Origin: Dimorphilus gyrociliatus
Lineage: Eukaryota; Annelida; Polychaeta; Dinophilidae
Direction of reading: 5' to 3'
Assembly: GCA_904063045.1 (NCBI GenBank)
Contig: CAJFCJ010000005.1
Span: forward strand, 1,023,167 to 1,087,166
Length of the DNA stretch: 64,000 nucleotides
A model generated the notes under the pieces. The model made no database searches and had not been told where the DNA came from. It saw nothing but the letters and a program-made list of their open reading frames with translations. Each line of letters begins with the position of its first letter. Within the stretch, counting starts at the first letter, position 1. Shown here piece by piece: positions 1 through 12,709 of the stretch. A program made the translations under genes and the position numbers.

Positions 1-504
1 TCTTTCCGCCCCCACTATCTACATACAAAATCTCTCCGTCTATCTTTCGCTTTTGCACTCTTTTTTTTTTATCCCCCAACATTCTCTCTTTATCCCATTT
101 ATATACAATGTATATAAATCCTGGTGCAAACAACACTCGTAATAAATATTTAAAGATACAAATAGGATGGCAAAAGTCTTGTTGGAAAACGAAATATCGC
201 TACATCGTATACGTAAAAGCATTGGAATGCATCTGGTGGAAAACTATCCACTAATGTTCCCATTTTATTTCCTCTGTAGCAGGGGATGGACGACTGGCCA
301 TTGTAAAGTAAAAGAAAAAAGGGCTATAATTTTATCAAAACCTATCGCAAATAGTATCTTTGTGTTAAATCTGTCTGTTTAATGGATTTTATGAACGAAC
401 CATTAAACAGAAGCCGAAAATAGTATGTATCTGCATATTTTATGACTAATAAGTACTGTTATCAAGGTGCAAAGTTAGTCAGCCACCAAAAAACTTTCAC
501 TTCT

Positions 505-543
<39 letters not shown>

Positions 544-848
544 TCTCTGTACTCTCCCTGTCAAGTATGTCACCGTTATATATATTCACCTTATTTCAGC
601 TTTTGACATATTAATTTCTTTCAAACTAATCGAAACCTCACGAAAGATTCTTTTAAATGGAAAAAGTCTGGCATATAGGGAAAAGGCATCGGCTAAATCT
701 CTTTAGATTAGGGAGAGGGAAGAGAAGGGAATGTACCACTGTTTCCATTAACGTTCACTTTTTAGACCAAACTAATCAATTTACTTTCTTATCACTTTGG
801 CAAATAAACCGCGTACGGTCCGGCGGACGACAAACGCCGAGGAAAAGT
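1..848. other. Gene-poor AT-rich stretch
   Basis: No coding exon could be supported. The stretch holds a TC microsatellite (about 503-541) and short ORFs without splice or promoter support. Confidence 0.5.
503..541. repeat. TC dinucleotide microsatellite
   Basis: A nearly pure run of tc repeats, one of many such tracts in this window. Confidence 0.95.
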
Positions 849-850
849 TT

Positions 851-858
851 TATATAAA
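851..858 (+). promoter_or_regulatory. Candidate TATA box before a short ORF
   Basis: TATATAAA follows a locally GC-richer stretch and lies 46 bp before an ATG at 904. It could drive the ORF at 904-1305. TATA-like strings are common by chance in AT-rich DNA. Confidence 0.3.
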
Positions 859-903
859 CAGTACAGGCCTGGCGGACCTTAACTGTTGTCGATAGTTTAC
901 AAA

Positions 904-1305
904 ATGGGTTTTTCAACGTTTCAACGAGCTTTTATCGAAGACTGTTGGGAATTATTTTTTTATCGCCATTTCATGAAAACAAACAGGCTTTTGCCAAATA
1001 AATTCGAGCGAGAAGAAGACAAACTACAAAACTACTCTTCACCAAACCAAAACTCTCATTTCGAATTACGAGAATTTACTTTCGTCATTCATCACTGCAT
1101 AGCAACACAAAACTCTTCATTAAAACCAACACCGACATACCGGCCAAACACCGCCCGTCAATCATTCACCAAACAACTCTCCCCTAAGCGTTTTATAGTT
1201 TTTACAGACCACAAAAATTGTTTTTTATTTAGGCGGAAAGATGATATTCCCCTGCCACTTGAACCGTTGCGTGTCGTTGTCGACGGAAATACCTCATCTT
1301 TATAA
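904..1305 (+). CDS. Hypothetical 133-residue ORF
   Basis: This is an uninterrupted ATG-to-TAA reading frame with a TATA-like box 46 bp upstream. The protein has no signal peptide, membrane segment or motif that I recognise. The only supports are its length for AT-rich DNA and the position of the TATA box. It may be a chance ORF or a lineage-specific gene. Confidence 0.22.
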   Translation: MGFSTFQRAFIEDCWELFFYRHFMKTNRLLPNKFEREEDKLQNYSSPNQNSHFELREFTFVIHHCIATQNSSLKPTPTYRPNTARQSFTKQLSPKRFIVFTDHKNCFLFRRKDDIPLPLEPLRVVVDGNTSSL

Positions 1306-2790
1306 TCTGCATAAAGATGGAGAAGAATTCCATTTATAGAATATTATCGCCTCTATTGTTTAAAGTTTATTAAATTTTTACTCCCCATTTACATCTATAA
1401 CAATTCTAACGAGAGTGTAGAATTATCGGCTAAGAATCGGTTCCGTAATGAAATTTTCCCCTATCTTCCCCCATGCTACATCATTCCCCATCTGACTTTG
1501 GGTTTCGTTAAAGGTTATCCTTAATATAAGCGAACAGAAGAGGAGGGAAAAAAATAGGAAAAGCAAACAAATAACCGATTAAAAAAAGCTACAGTAATAA
1601 GGTAAAAGTACTTTTTCTCCTTTCTGACGGGTAATCCTAGCGCTGACAGTTATAATAGATTATTATGTATTTATTTTACGCTTTCATTAACATTGCCAAT
1701 TCAAGTAAAAGTTTTTATTACATAATCGTCCGTTCCGTATTACTATAATTATTGTATTAACAGGGGAAGAAAGAACAAATATGAGTGAGAAAATGGAAGA
1801 GAAAAGAAAAGAAAAGAAAAAAAAAGTCGCTAACAAATAATTGAATAAAAAAGAAGGATGCTAAGAGGAAGAAAGAGGATATTTTATTTTATTTCAATAT
1901 ATTGAATTTACAGACATTAGTATAGTCCTAAAGGAAATAATTGATTAAAAGAGAAATTAGATAAATCGTTAACGCTCCACTTTTCAGAGTTTATCATAAA
2001 TTTTCGCCCTGTTAAGGGGAGGCTAAATAGTAGGGAAATTTCGCCCACTTAAAATGCCAACACCTTCTAACAAACTTTAAAGGTAGAAAAAGTCCAGATA
2101 CTCACTACACAACAAGTAGGCTTTTTATCATCGTCTCTTTTTTCCTTCCCTTCTCAGTTCCTACTACTTAAGGATATGTATTCCCTTCACACCAATTCCC
2201 ATGTTTCCTCTCTTCTCCTTCCGTTCTTTTACATACTAGATCCTGAATGATAATAAGCCTCTATATCAATTATATTATCCCCCTTCTAGCTTAAATCCTC
2301 TTTCGATTAGTTAGCCATGTTAATATGTTTTAATCCAGACTCTTGAAGACCATATTAACCTAATTTTCAAGAATTTCCTCCGTGATTAGTCAATCTTAAG
2401 GACATATATAGGTTACAGTAAAACATCATCAGCCTATGCGTAATACTTTTAAAGCATCATTGGAGTATATAGTTACATCTATAGGCGCGACATCTGCAAG
2501 AATGGGAAAGTCCTTCAAGATGAAAGTGTCCCCTGTATCATATTGCTTCTATTTGAAGATATCGTTCGGAAGATGATATGTAATAAGACATACAGCGTAT
2601 AAAGAAAATTTCGTTCTTTATACAGTTTCTTTTCGCAAAGAAATGGGCGTCTGCAGCAAAAGCAGTGCAACGACTGCAATTAGTTAAAAAAAATTCTTTG
2701 TCAAATGACGCCGCTGCCGCTGTGATATTCAGAAATAGGAAGACGCCAAGAAATTCTATACCTCTCACAAAGCCTATAATTACGACGCGT
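1306..2790. other. No gene seen
   Basis: The stretch is AT-rich without supported exons. Short minus-strand ORFs at 2538-2904 overlap the promoter and first exon of the Ig-domain gene and look like chance frames. Confidence 0.5.
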
Positions 2791-2791
2791 A

Positions 2792-2844
2792 GTCACGTGA
2801 CAAGTACACGACTGCCACCGCGCATGCGCCACTCTAGTATATAA
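2792..2844 (+). promoter_or_regulatory. Promoter of the Ig-domain gene: CACGTG, NRF1-like site and TATA box
   Basis: In order, the sequence shows a perfect palindrome GTCACGTGAC (2792-2801), an NRF1-like GCGCATGCGC (2820-2829) and TATATAA (2838-2844). The signal-peptide exon starts 60 bp after the TATA box. CACGTG is the class bound by USF/MITF/TFEB/MYC-type bHLH-zip factors. Which factor binds here is not known from sequence. Confidence 0.6.
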
Positions 2845-2903
2845 GAGGCGGTCGCCGCCAGAACGTTTCAGGACGTCCAAGATGCCAGGTCGGATAACCG
2901 GCA

Positions 2904-3656
2904 ATGAAAATCGAATTGTTTACCGTTTTGCTCTATTTGCTCTGTAAGTTTGTCACGTTTCCTATTTTTTTTATGTTTGATTTATGATATTTGCATGTTT
3001 TGGGAGGGGATGCAAATCCTAGAGGTAAATTTAGACTACCGGGTGTTCTCTTTGTTTTGAGTTATATATGAGTAAATCTATATAAAAAGCGTTGATACAA
3101 AAAATAAGAGGTAAAGATTGATGGAAACAGAAAGAAATAGAGAGGAAAAGATGAGACGATGAGAAAGGTTGAGGGGATAAGAACGCAAATGTAAGAGAGA
3201 TACCAGATACTTATTAGGTACATTTAATATTCATTATAGTTTGTCAAGTATATAGAATCATACTATTCTAAGCAGAGCGGATGAGTATGTGAAGCGGTTG
3301 AAAATGAATGAGTTATCTCTTAGTCTATATGCATGATGAGAAATTTACAAAAAGGCAATCTGCTGATTGTTAGATTCCCGCAGTTTTATTTATCGCTCGT
3401 AAATTATATCATTAGGATCCCTTTCAATTTTTTCTGGTTTGTTTATAGAGACTCCCTTCCGTTGCGGCAGCTTTCTGTCTATTTACGTGTTCTATTCTGC
3501 TTATAGGCCTTATCGGAAATGATTCGATAACAGGAGTTTGAATTTTATTTGCCCTTAATAGATTAAATGAATGTTTGTATGACGATTTCCCTATTACAGA
3601 CCCATTAGATTTGGGTCCGCGGTCGCTTAAACCAATAAACACTATTCAATTAGGTC

Positions 3657-3699
<43 letters not shown>

Positions 3700-6600
3700 T
3701 GTATTTAGGCATATAAAGAAGAGTACACGGATAGATAAACAGAACCTCTTGAACCCAGGATATTTAACAGTACATTACATAATATGACCGATGATTTTCT
3801 CGTTTACAAAACCTTTGAAACGTTAGACATTTTTCGCGGATTCTTCTATGCAATAGACTCTATCAAATAGCTTTTATGAAAACAGACAGGTTTTTTTTTG
3901 TTATATTTTTCTTTACAAAGCCTTGTAGAGAAATAAAATATTTATGGAAGAGAAAATTAGGTGAATAGGAGACTTTAAGGAATTAAATCCTTCTAAATAT
4001 CCACATATCTTAAACGTTTAATAGACCGCTTCCCGATTATACGTTTAGCGGATATTCTTTTCTGGTTTGCATTAAGCGTCTGACCGCTTTTTAAAAGGCG
4101 CCAGCTAAGATTCGAACGTAAGATAAGGAAAAATAGAGGTGAAATAGAACTGTGGGCATAGACTCCCTTTTAGCAAGATGTCGCGATATTCGAATTTTTA
4201 TTGTATAAGTTAAAAGCGCGCGGCACTTTAATTTCTTATCCAATTTTAGATCTATAAACTTCTATAGGGAAATTTTAGAAGGTTGAGAGATTCTTATCTG
4301 TCCTGATAAATTCTTTCTACCTGCCCTACGCCATTTAAAAAACAGTTTGGACGGCTATAAAACTTTTTTTCTCCATTAAAAACTTTATTTATCCAACACC
4401 GAAACATTTATAGAGAAAAAAAAGAGAGTATCCCCAAATTTTCCTCTTCTTACTCTTTGACTGATAAAAATTAGGTTGAAATGAAACAAAACTCATAAAT
4501 TTCCTACTATTTGGATGGTCATTGTCTATTTTTACTTTTGTATTTTGGCTGAAAGAAAATACAACCAGACTTTGGCTGCATAATTAAAAGCTCTTGAATA
4601 TTGATTAGCTATCGACATCATATTGTTTGTCATCAGATCAGAGGCAATTTTTGTTATTCTTCAATTATTTTTCATTCGCTTCAAAAAACAACTGCATAAT
4701 TAAACAAATTAATCTATTGTTTATTAAAGTTGGTTTTTGCTTATCTTCCGCCGCACTATCGTTCCTTTTTAACGTAGTATTGTATAGGGAATTTCTCTTT
4801 TTGGTTATTATTACATAATTAAAGTCTTGTAAATATACATTAGCCGAGTTATTCGCTTTGTTTGCTTGTCAGATCAAAGATTGATCAATGATTTGAAATG
4901 AGTTGTTTACAATAGAATTATTTTGTGCATTGCGACGATTAGTAAGTTATTTATATCATAACACATACCCTTGATTTTTACTACTCTCCTTCTCTTTTTC
5001 CTTCATCAATTGCCTTAGCTTTCATCGGAAATCGTTTCGCCGATTGATCACACGAATCATAACAGTCATATTTATTAATAAACCCGCTGAAAGGCAGAAA
5101 TACTATTTGTTATAAAACAACGACTATATTACCTAGTCAATATTTCTGGGTGGCCCAAGAAATATACAGGCTGAATAGGCTCAATTCTTCCCTGGTTTCT
5201 TTAGGGAATTTCGAATGGAATATAATTCTTTTTTTATACGCCTACTTTTTATTCTTCGAAAGCCGATTTCTATCTCAATTTAGGCCCATAAACTACTCAA
5301 GAATCCAGAAAACAGCAGATAATGCTAAAAAAAAATAGAGATCAAAACGAGTACATCTATTCCATTAATTATAGGCTCGACTCGTTCTCTTCAGGTAGAA
5401 GAGAGAAAAAGAGAGAAAGAGAATAAACAGCAAGCGAAATTAGCACCCATTCAAACCCGAATAGCGTTTCATTTACAGAGTTTCTTTACAAGGCCAGGTC
5501 TGTTATGTCAATAAAGACTGCTCATCCTCGTGTCACATTACCATATAAAAACAATGACTTCCTTACAGAGTCAATAAACAAGACCTAGGCCTATCTATGT
5601 TCATCTGTTTACGCAAGAAACGTATAGCATCCGTTATCTGATACGAGAACATTTTTTTGTCGCGTTACCTTTTACAGAATGGAAATCGATAAACGCGTCC
5701 CTGACTCATTTTTTCACCTTTGTTTTTATATATAGGTCGCATAGATTTTTATATGTACGAGTGGTTAGAGTGGTGAACATGTACGCGTGTGTGCATATAT
5801 ATGTAGATGAATATAGATATGTGTCGGCGAATATACGTATGTGAGTCTGCCTATATTGGTTAGTACGTCTGTGTGTGTGTGTGTGTGTGTGTGTCTGTGC
5901 ACATGCATATTACAGTTTCATGCACTTGTTCAAGCTGATAAAAAGAAAGGAGAGAAAGAAAGAGAGATTGAATGAATGAATGAATGAATGAATGAATGAA
6001 TGAGTGAGGGGGAGGGACGGAGGGAGGGAGGATTGAGGATAGATTGTCACGAAATTTGGTTATAAATTTTCAATTAATAATACTAGGTTGTACACGAAGG
6101 AAAAAAATCAATAGACATCGTATGAACTGACTCATTCAACCAACTATACATATAATGCATGTATAGAGAAATCAATAAACAACTGAAAAATAAACAAATA
6201 GTCTGAATAATGCAAACAGTAAAGCATCAAAAAATGAGCTAAAGTAAACAAAGGGAGGAGCTTAAAAGCAAATTTTTAGCCCTTGGCATCATGTCTAAAG
6301 CTAGTCTTGAGTCGCAAGCTGGAAAAACAAGAGTTTGGCAAAAAACACGAGTTGTTTATCTGCGTTCTATTGACTCGGCTCGTTTCGGTAAATAGAACGT
6401 TTTATAAAAGGCGGACAAGATAGCAGAACAGCTGCCGCCTCTTTTTAATGTTCCCGTTGGACGGCAATGTCTTTGATGTGAGGTTAATTCCAAGCGGTTA
6501 TCGGTCGGGTTAATTAGGGGGGTCTGGGGTCTAACTTTTAACGTAGCAGAAACACTAATGAAAACCCCTTTAGACTAAATTTTCAAGTTCAGGGAATCGA

Positions 6601-9600
6601 CCTCTTTGAGGTACTTTCGTGAGGTACCTCCGGTAATGCCCTGTAGGAATTAATCTCCGATTCTCACCCTATCCTCACTATCCTTAACGCCAACCCTTCC
6701 ACGCCCCCTGCCCCCTTACCCCTATCTGACTCAGCAATGAACGACTAATTCTCAACTGATTATTCACTTTCGAAAAATTCGTTGATTGAGTTATGGATCT
6801 TCCCTCTTCTGTTAAGAAGAGTTTTTTTTTTAATAAAAAAACATTGTTTGTTAATTACACAACTTTAAAGATTTTATCCTCTTTCCCACTATACTTTTTG
6901 TTGACTAACCCTTTAAAAGACCCACTTAAACTCAATAATATCATTTAGTGAACCCCATAAGGCTATGGGGCTCTAAATAAACAAAACGTAAAAAAAAGAA
7001 ATATCCCTTGAATAATCTGCTTGCTTATTCATAACAAGAATTAATAATGCCAATTAGGTAATCCGTAAGGAAAATAATCCGAAAGTTTTGTAATATATAA
7101 GTTTTATTATTAAAAATAGCGACAACGGGAGAAGAGTCAATACAAATATGGTAATGTCACGAGACAAATCCCTAAACAAACTTAACTTTTCATATTGATC
7201 TATCAACAATTCATCTATTATTATATTTAAATAGTAATATGTAACTTATTATTGGGTAATTTTCTTCACTTTTTTGTGATATGCCAATGTAGAGAGCAGA
7301 CAGAGATTTTATTATAAGTAAATTCTGAATGAGAGCGTTGATACTTCATTCCTATTATATACATGATTGATTTGTACTTTGTGTCATTTTATCAAGTGCC
7401 ATTCGAAGTTGAATTGAATATGTTCGAGCGAGAACAAGCCGAGTCTATTGAACAGATACAAGATGAAATTTTCATTTAAAAAATCATTGGGAAGAAAACC
7501 GCTATATGAATTATATATGCTATATATTTAGAATACGTCTCTACGCTAAATTATATAAGGAAACCCCTGTTGGTAGTTTTGTCACCTCTTCGTTAAAAAA
7601 AGAGAGCGTCTAACGACAATGACGCTTTGTGTTCAAGTCGTCACCTGGCGTTTTTGGCAAAGTTTACAGGTGTTCCTTACCGTCATTTGACAAAGACGTA
7701 ATTATTAAACCAGCTCTACTCGTCTAATTAGCATATTTCGTGTTGGCAACTGCCCAATTTTTTTTCAGAATGTCATTCAAATTACACTTAATACGGCCGC
7801 CGCTCAATTATCGTCTTTTTTCCCATGCCTTTATGTAACGTTCGTCCAGACATCGCGACGCCAGATCTCCTGTCGCCAGGTGGGGCTGATTGACGTCTTT
7901 TGTTTGCCATACTCGTGTAAGATATGTGAAAAAAAGATGTCTCTTGTTCTCTGTTTAGTTGCGTTGCCTCTTAATGATTTCCAGAAATGCTTTTATTCCC
8001 CTTTGAATCCTTGTACTGTTGGCCAGCAAACTTGATTTCAATCTGTGGTCCAAGGGACGTGTGCCCTAGTTAAGAAAGACATAAATTTTTCAGATTTTGA
8101 TGCAATAATTGTCCTCTCGAAAGAGATGTCGTGCTGAAATGATTAAATTATAATCAATTAATTTATAAAGTGACGGATTTATCCTTCCAAGCCTTCTCCT
8201 TAGGGAAGTGTACAAGTTTTAATAGTTGAAATTCTTCCCTTTTCCATTCACTATTTGGAAAGCGGAAACTAAAAACGTCCGCTCGATCGCTATTCTAGCA
8301 TACTTACAATTAGCAGAAGTCACGTGAACGGCTGGTGCGCGTATAAAACCCTGGCGCCCAGACAACGACAAAGACTTGCACGGTTTTCTTCGTTCAACAA
8401 GTTTTAATTGTCCCTTAAATCTATCCCTCGACGACTGTTTCCCATAAATAACCCGTAAAAGACTAATAAAGCCCTCGACGTTGCATAATCTCAACAACCC
8501 AGCAATATGCTAATGCGTAAGAGTAGAATGCAATATAAAGGAAGAAATGGAATTTTTTCGACCCTAGTTCTATTCCGAATTGTAAGCGAATTATTATCCG
8601 ACGTCAAATTATACTCCTCGTTACCACAATCCTCTACTGAGCGTTTATTCGTAATAAACGTAAAAAAAAACGCCCTAGTTCAGCGCTCCTGTATAATAAT
8701 GTTGATGCTAAAAAAAGAAAAAAGAAGAAAAGCGACAATATGAGAGGAATAGTCGAGCAGAACAGCGGTTATTTCCTCTGTTGCCCTTTCATTCTTTGTA
8801 GTTGAAGGTATGGCGTCTCGTTGTCGACAAGGCGCTTGAAGGATTTTGTATACATAAACAGTATACAAATTTACTGTATACATTAAGCATACACCTTTTT
8901 TTATACTTTATCGTTACGTAATGCGGAAACTGTATATATATATATAAGATAGGAATGTATACATTTATTCTCTATGTGTATATATATATATATAAATATT
9001 CTTTATATTTTACGAAAAGTCGAGTATACTTGGACTGGCGCCAGTCGGCACTCGACTGATTGAAGAGTAGCTATTGCTAACAAATTAAACAATGACTTCG
9101 TTACTAAGCAAACAAGAAATTGGCCCATCCTAACGTCGTATTCAGGCGATGAGAGATTATTCGAAAACTAGCGTTTGTTTGTACTCTGTAGATATTATCT
9201 AAAAAGTTTGTTATTCACGTAAGGATTAACGTAACCTTTCTTCCCCCTCCATTCTCCTATTGCTCACTTTCTCTCAATCGTTTTCTTCCTATATCCTACT
9301 TTGTTTCTTGCGTGTAGATGACTGTTTTACTTGGTCGAATTGATGTGCGATGTTTACCGGACGATAATAAATCGGTAAACTTTGTCCACCTTTTAAAGCT
9401 CAAAAGGCCAATTACTTCATTTATGCCCCCATTTTAACGGGAGTGAACTTTGAAAGAATTGTAGAAAATTGGAAAAATAGCTGTAGAACTTATAGGGGTT
9501 AATAAAAAACAGATAGTTAAAAATAGATCTATATTGCTCGAGGGAGGGAAGAGAAGATACGAATACTTTGAAATTCTAGACTGAGTTTACCAAAGGAAAA

Positions 9601-12600
9601 TTTTTATTCTATTTACTTTTTATTGTTTCTATATTTTATGTTTTAAAGAAAAAGATTAAAGTAAAACATACAAGTTCAACGTTTATGAATGAAACGTAAA
9701 AACGTTAAATAGGTGCCAATCCCATTCATTTGATGAATTCAATTAACTTGAACTTTGAAAGAAGATGTGTTATAGAATTTATAGCACTTTTTTTTCATTA
9801 CTAAAAAAATTTCAATTAAATGCTGTGTTTCTTTCCGTTTCTCTTTGAACTTTATATCGAATTGTGATGTGAATGATAGAGGAAAGAAACTGAATGAGAA
9901 TAGTTACATTTCAACGATTTTATTAGTCAACAAAACTCTATTTGCATTTGTTTTTCATCTTATCAAGTCAAATAATTTGAAGAGCAGGCGTTTTCAAAAT
10001 ACTATTATGGCTTTAAAAGATAAGAGAAATGAGAAGCCACCCCTTCTCTTCTTATTATCAGATAATGAAAACTCGAAGAGAAGATCTAAACCTTAATTCT
10101 ACTATTTCCTCGAGATAAAGATGATAAATTCATTTTCTGCTTTCCTCTTTGCCTAATCTCATTGTACAAACGTAAGGGAGGAGAGATGGAGAATTCCCCT
10201 ACCAAATAGGCCTATAATTAAAAAATGTTTCCGTGAAAGGAAACGGCCTCTGCCCCCTGGGGAAGCGTTGACAGCGTAATTGTATACAAATTATATACAA
10301 TTTTATCTGTAGGATAAGATAAAAATTTATCTCTATTCTTTGTTTTTAACTACTAATTTTTTGTATTCAAATCAGCAGGTGTTGTTAAAGCCCTCGATAA
10401 GGAGAAAGTTAACTTGGCAAACTCTGAATCTTGCCCAATTTCTGCCCTTCAAGATCAATATAAGGATCAACTTGCAATAGTTTGTAAGCCCGAAATTGAT
10501 GAGAATTTAGATAAATGCGATCTGCCCACTTGGACTAAAGTGAATACCACTGGTATCTATAATATCAGCAATTCGAACAAATATAGAATTTGGAGTAGTC
10601 AAATTGGACAAAGACGATATCTCAGCGTCTTGAATATTCACGATTTGAATAGCTATGACATTGGAAAATATGATTGTAGATTAAACTGTAGAACTACACT
10701 GCCTTCTAAAGCTAAAGCTCCGAGTTTAGTGTACGGAGCTAGGATTTGTCAACCGATAAGTAAACATGGTAAGGAAAATATTTCTTTCTCTTCTCTTCTT
10801 TTCTTTCTTTCTTTCTTTCTTTCTTTCTTTCGCTCTCTTATCTGTAAATCCTATCTTAATTACTTCGTAAATAGCTTATGTTTAATCGTGAAATAGATAA
10901 GTTCCATTGTATACTTGAATATTTTGATAATACTTTTGTCTGTTATTGATAACCTCCTAAATCCTTATTCTTTCTCTTCATTAAAAAAAAGGCTATATAT
11001 ATATGCTGTATATGTTGTAGATATACTGTTGCGCCCCCTAGATTTATGTCCGTTCAAAACTTCCTCTCGGTAGATGGGGCTTTAGTTATGAATTAATTAA
11101 ACTTAGCTAGATTATTTACTGAATATTTTAAATCAATTAATTTTTGTTACTCTTTTTTTCTCCTTCTAAAAATAGAACAAATTTGCTCGGCCAACATCAA
11201 AACCAGAGATTATAATTTCTGTTTTGAACAATTCAAAGATGGTACTTGCTCATTAAGCTGCAAATCTGATTTTCATTCTGATGGATTCGACTGCGTTAGG
11301 TCATCAGGGGATCAGTGTAAAGAAGCTTGTTTAAAACAATATCATAATGGCTTGTGTAAAAGGGGAAACACATGTCCAACTCCATCGAAATGCCAGAAGA
11401 AGAAATGCAACTCTAACATCAAGTTCTTTTCCGATTCGCTTGTCGTCAATTTTATAACAACACCATTGCCAATTTTTGCGATGAAGACCGTTCCCGAAAG
11501 ATTGAGCAAGGCACTTCTGACTCTAGTCACGCTAGACAATAATCGGCAAGATATCTATGGTGATGATGTAACCTTTTTCTATAAGGTTCAAAAGGGATAC
11601 TCAAAATTTGGTAAACAGGAAACTTTCGAAGAAATTGTAAATTATTTTGCTCTTCTGGAGTCGAGAGGACATCTTTACAGCTCCATTCGCAGTATCAGAA
11701 GTAAGTTATAAATTTTTTAACTAAGGGAGTGAGTGAATGCGTGCGAGATAGAGACAGACAGAGAGAGAGAGAGAGAAGACAAGTAGGGAGTGGCCACGAG
11801 AAATACGAGCAAGAGGAGGTATGAAATGGGAGAAATTGAGTATTAATGTATTACTGAGAAAGATAAATGAAAGCTATAAAAAATCTCTGACATTATTAGA
11901 AACTCAAAACCGACTGAATCTTGTTTTCTTTGTCACTCTATATTCAGCAATTTTTTCCATTAATTTAATCGAGCGTACCGAGTTACGAACCAATCTTTTC
12001 TAATTGGATCAAAAACCAAATTCTTTATTAGACGCCATGAATATAAAATAAATAAACAAATCTCCAAGGAAATGCACTTTTTTTTTAATTCCTTACTATA
12101 CAAGTCATCAAACGTCATTCGAGTACTATAGATTGTCAGTAGGAGAGAAGGTCAAGTACCATAGACGCTTCATTATGAAAGTTCAGCAGAGCTCCTTTCC
12201 GCTACCGACATTACTTACAACGATGCTTATGTCATTAGTTACGTTAACAAAAGTGGCTAAATTTTTGCAGCTGATGATCATTTTTCTCCATTCTCTTTCT
12301 CTCTGATCCAATCTGTAGAGAGTATAATAAGGGTCAGAAGAAATAAATGAACCATTCCTTCGCTTTATCTTATCCTAACACTTTTTTAATCAAAACAGGA
12401 ACGATGAACAGAGAAAAATCTTGCCAGCAGAACACCAAGTCATACTACAATATGATTGATTGGCATTCTCTTCAATCGATTAGCAGAAGCCATTCGAAAA
12501 GTCATTCGAGTTTCTGGCAATTCGACAAATGGGTTCTCATCGCAGTGGGAACTGGTGCGCTTTGTTTCTTCATTCTTATCGTTGCTGCCGTTGTTCTCTG

Positions 12601-12709
12601 CAAAACAAGGCAAGCTTCACGCCGTAATAGGACTATGAATATGCATGAGTGTAGCGAACTAGAACGAATAAGGTTGGCAAAAGGTTTGGGACCTGGTGCT
12701 GAAATTTAG
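2904..12709 (+). CDS. Type I membrane protein with Ig-like and Cys-rich domains
   Basis: Exons: 2904-2943, 10376-10768, 11176-11700, 12399-12709. All junctions keep frame and give 422 residues. Residues 1-19 form a signal peptide ending in SGVVKA. Residues ~30-140 look like one Ig-like domain, with a Trp in the core and the F-strand pattern YDIGKYDC. A Cys-rich segment follows (~148-215), then ~100 residues I do not recognise, a transmembrane helix at ~364-387, and a 35-residue basic tail. The protein is probably a cell-surface recognition or signalling receptor; no ligand can be named and I do not place it in a known family. The first intron is 7.4 kb whereas the other two are 407 and 698 bp, so the link from exon 1 to exon 2 is inferred from phase and from the completed signal peptide. 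A second first exon is possible at 8507. Confidence 0.6.
3663..3698. repeat. TA dinucleotide microsatellite
   Basis: A run of ta repeats inside the long first intron of the Ig-domain gene. Confidence 0.95.
5869..6004. repeat. GT and GAAT microsatellites
   Basis: A gt run (about 5870-5894) is followed by about nine copies of the tetramer tgaa (about 5965-6004). Both lie in the long intron of the Ig-domain gene. Confidence 0.95.
6403..6482 (+). promoter_or_regulatory. Candidate core promoter inside the long intron
   Basis: TATAAAAG (6403-6410) is followed after 38 bp by an ATG (6448) that opens 11 codons and ends at a donor-like AG|GTTAAT (6482/6483). The donor phase (2) does not fit exon 2 of the Ig gene (which needs phase 1). 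It would therefore belong to another transcript or is chance. Confidence 0.25.
8319..8349 (+). promoter_or_regulatory. Candidate alternative promoter: CACGTG plus TATA box
   Basis: GTCACGTGAA (from 8319) lies just before TATAAAA (8343-8349), the same order as in the 2792-2844 promoter. The first ATG downstream, at 8507, is followed within ten bases by a donor GTAAGA in phase 1. Confidence 0.45.
8507..8516 (+). CDS. Candidate alternative first coding exon of the Ig-domain gene
   Basis: ATG CTA ATG C precedes GTAAGA. This phase 1 donor matches exon 2 at 10376, and the join would give an N-terminus without a signal peptide. No earlier ATG lies between the presumed start near 8371 and 8507. Only transcript data could show that it is used. 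Confidence 0.3.
10799..10831. repeat. TTTC tetranucleotide microsatellite
   Basis: A run of ttct/tttc units immediately after the exon 2 donor of the Ig-domain gene. Confidence 0.9.

Noticed and set aside
4090-4125. tRNA-like TTCGAAT on the minus strand
   Set aside because: The flanking arms do not pair and no acceptor stem or anticodon arm can be drawn.
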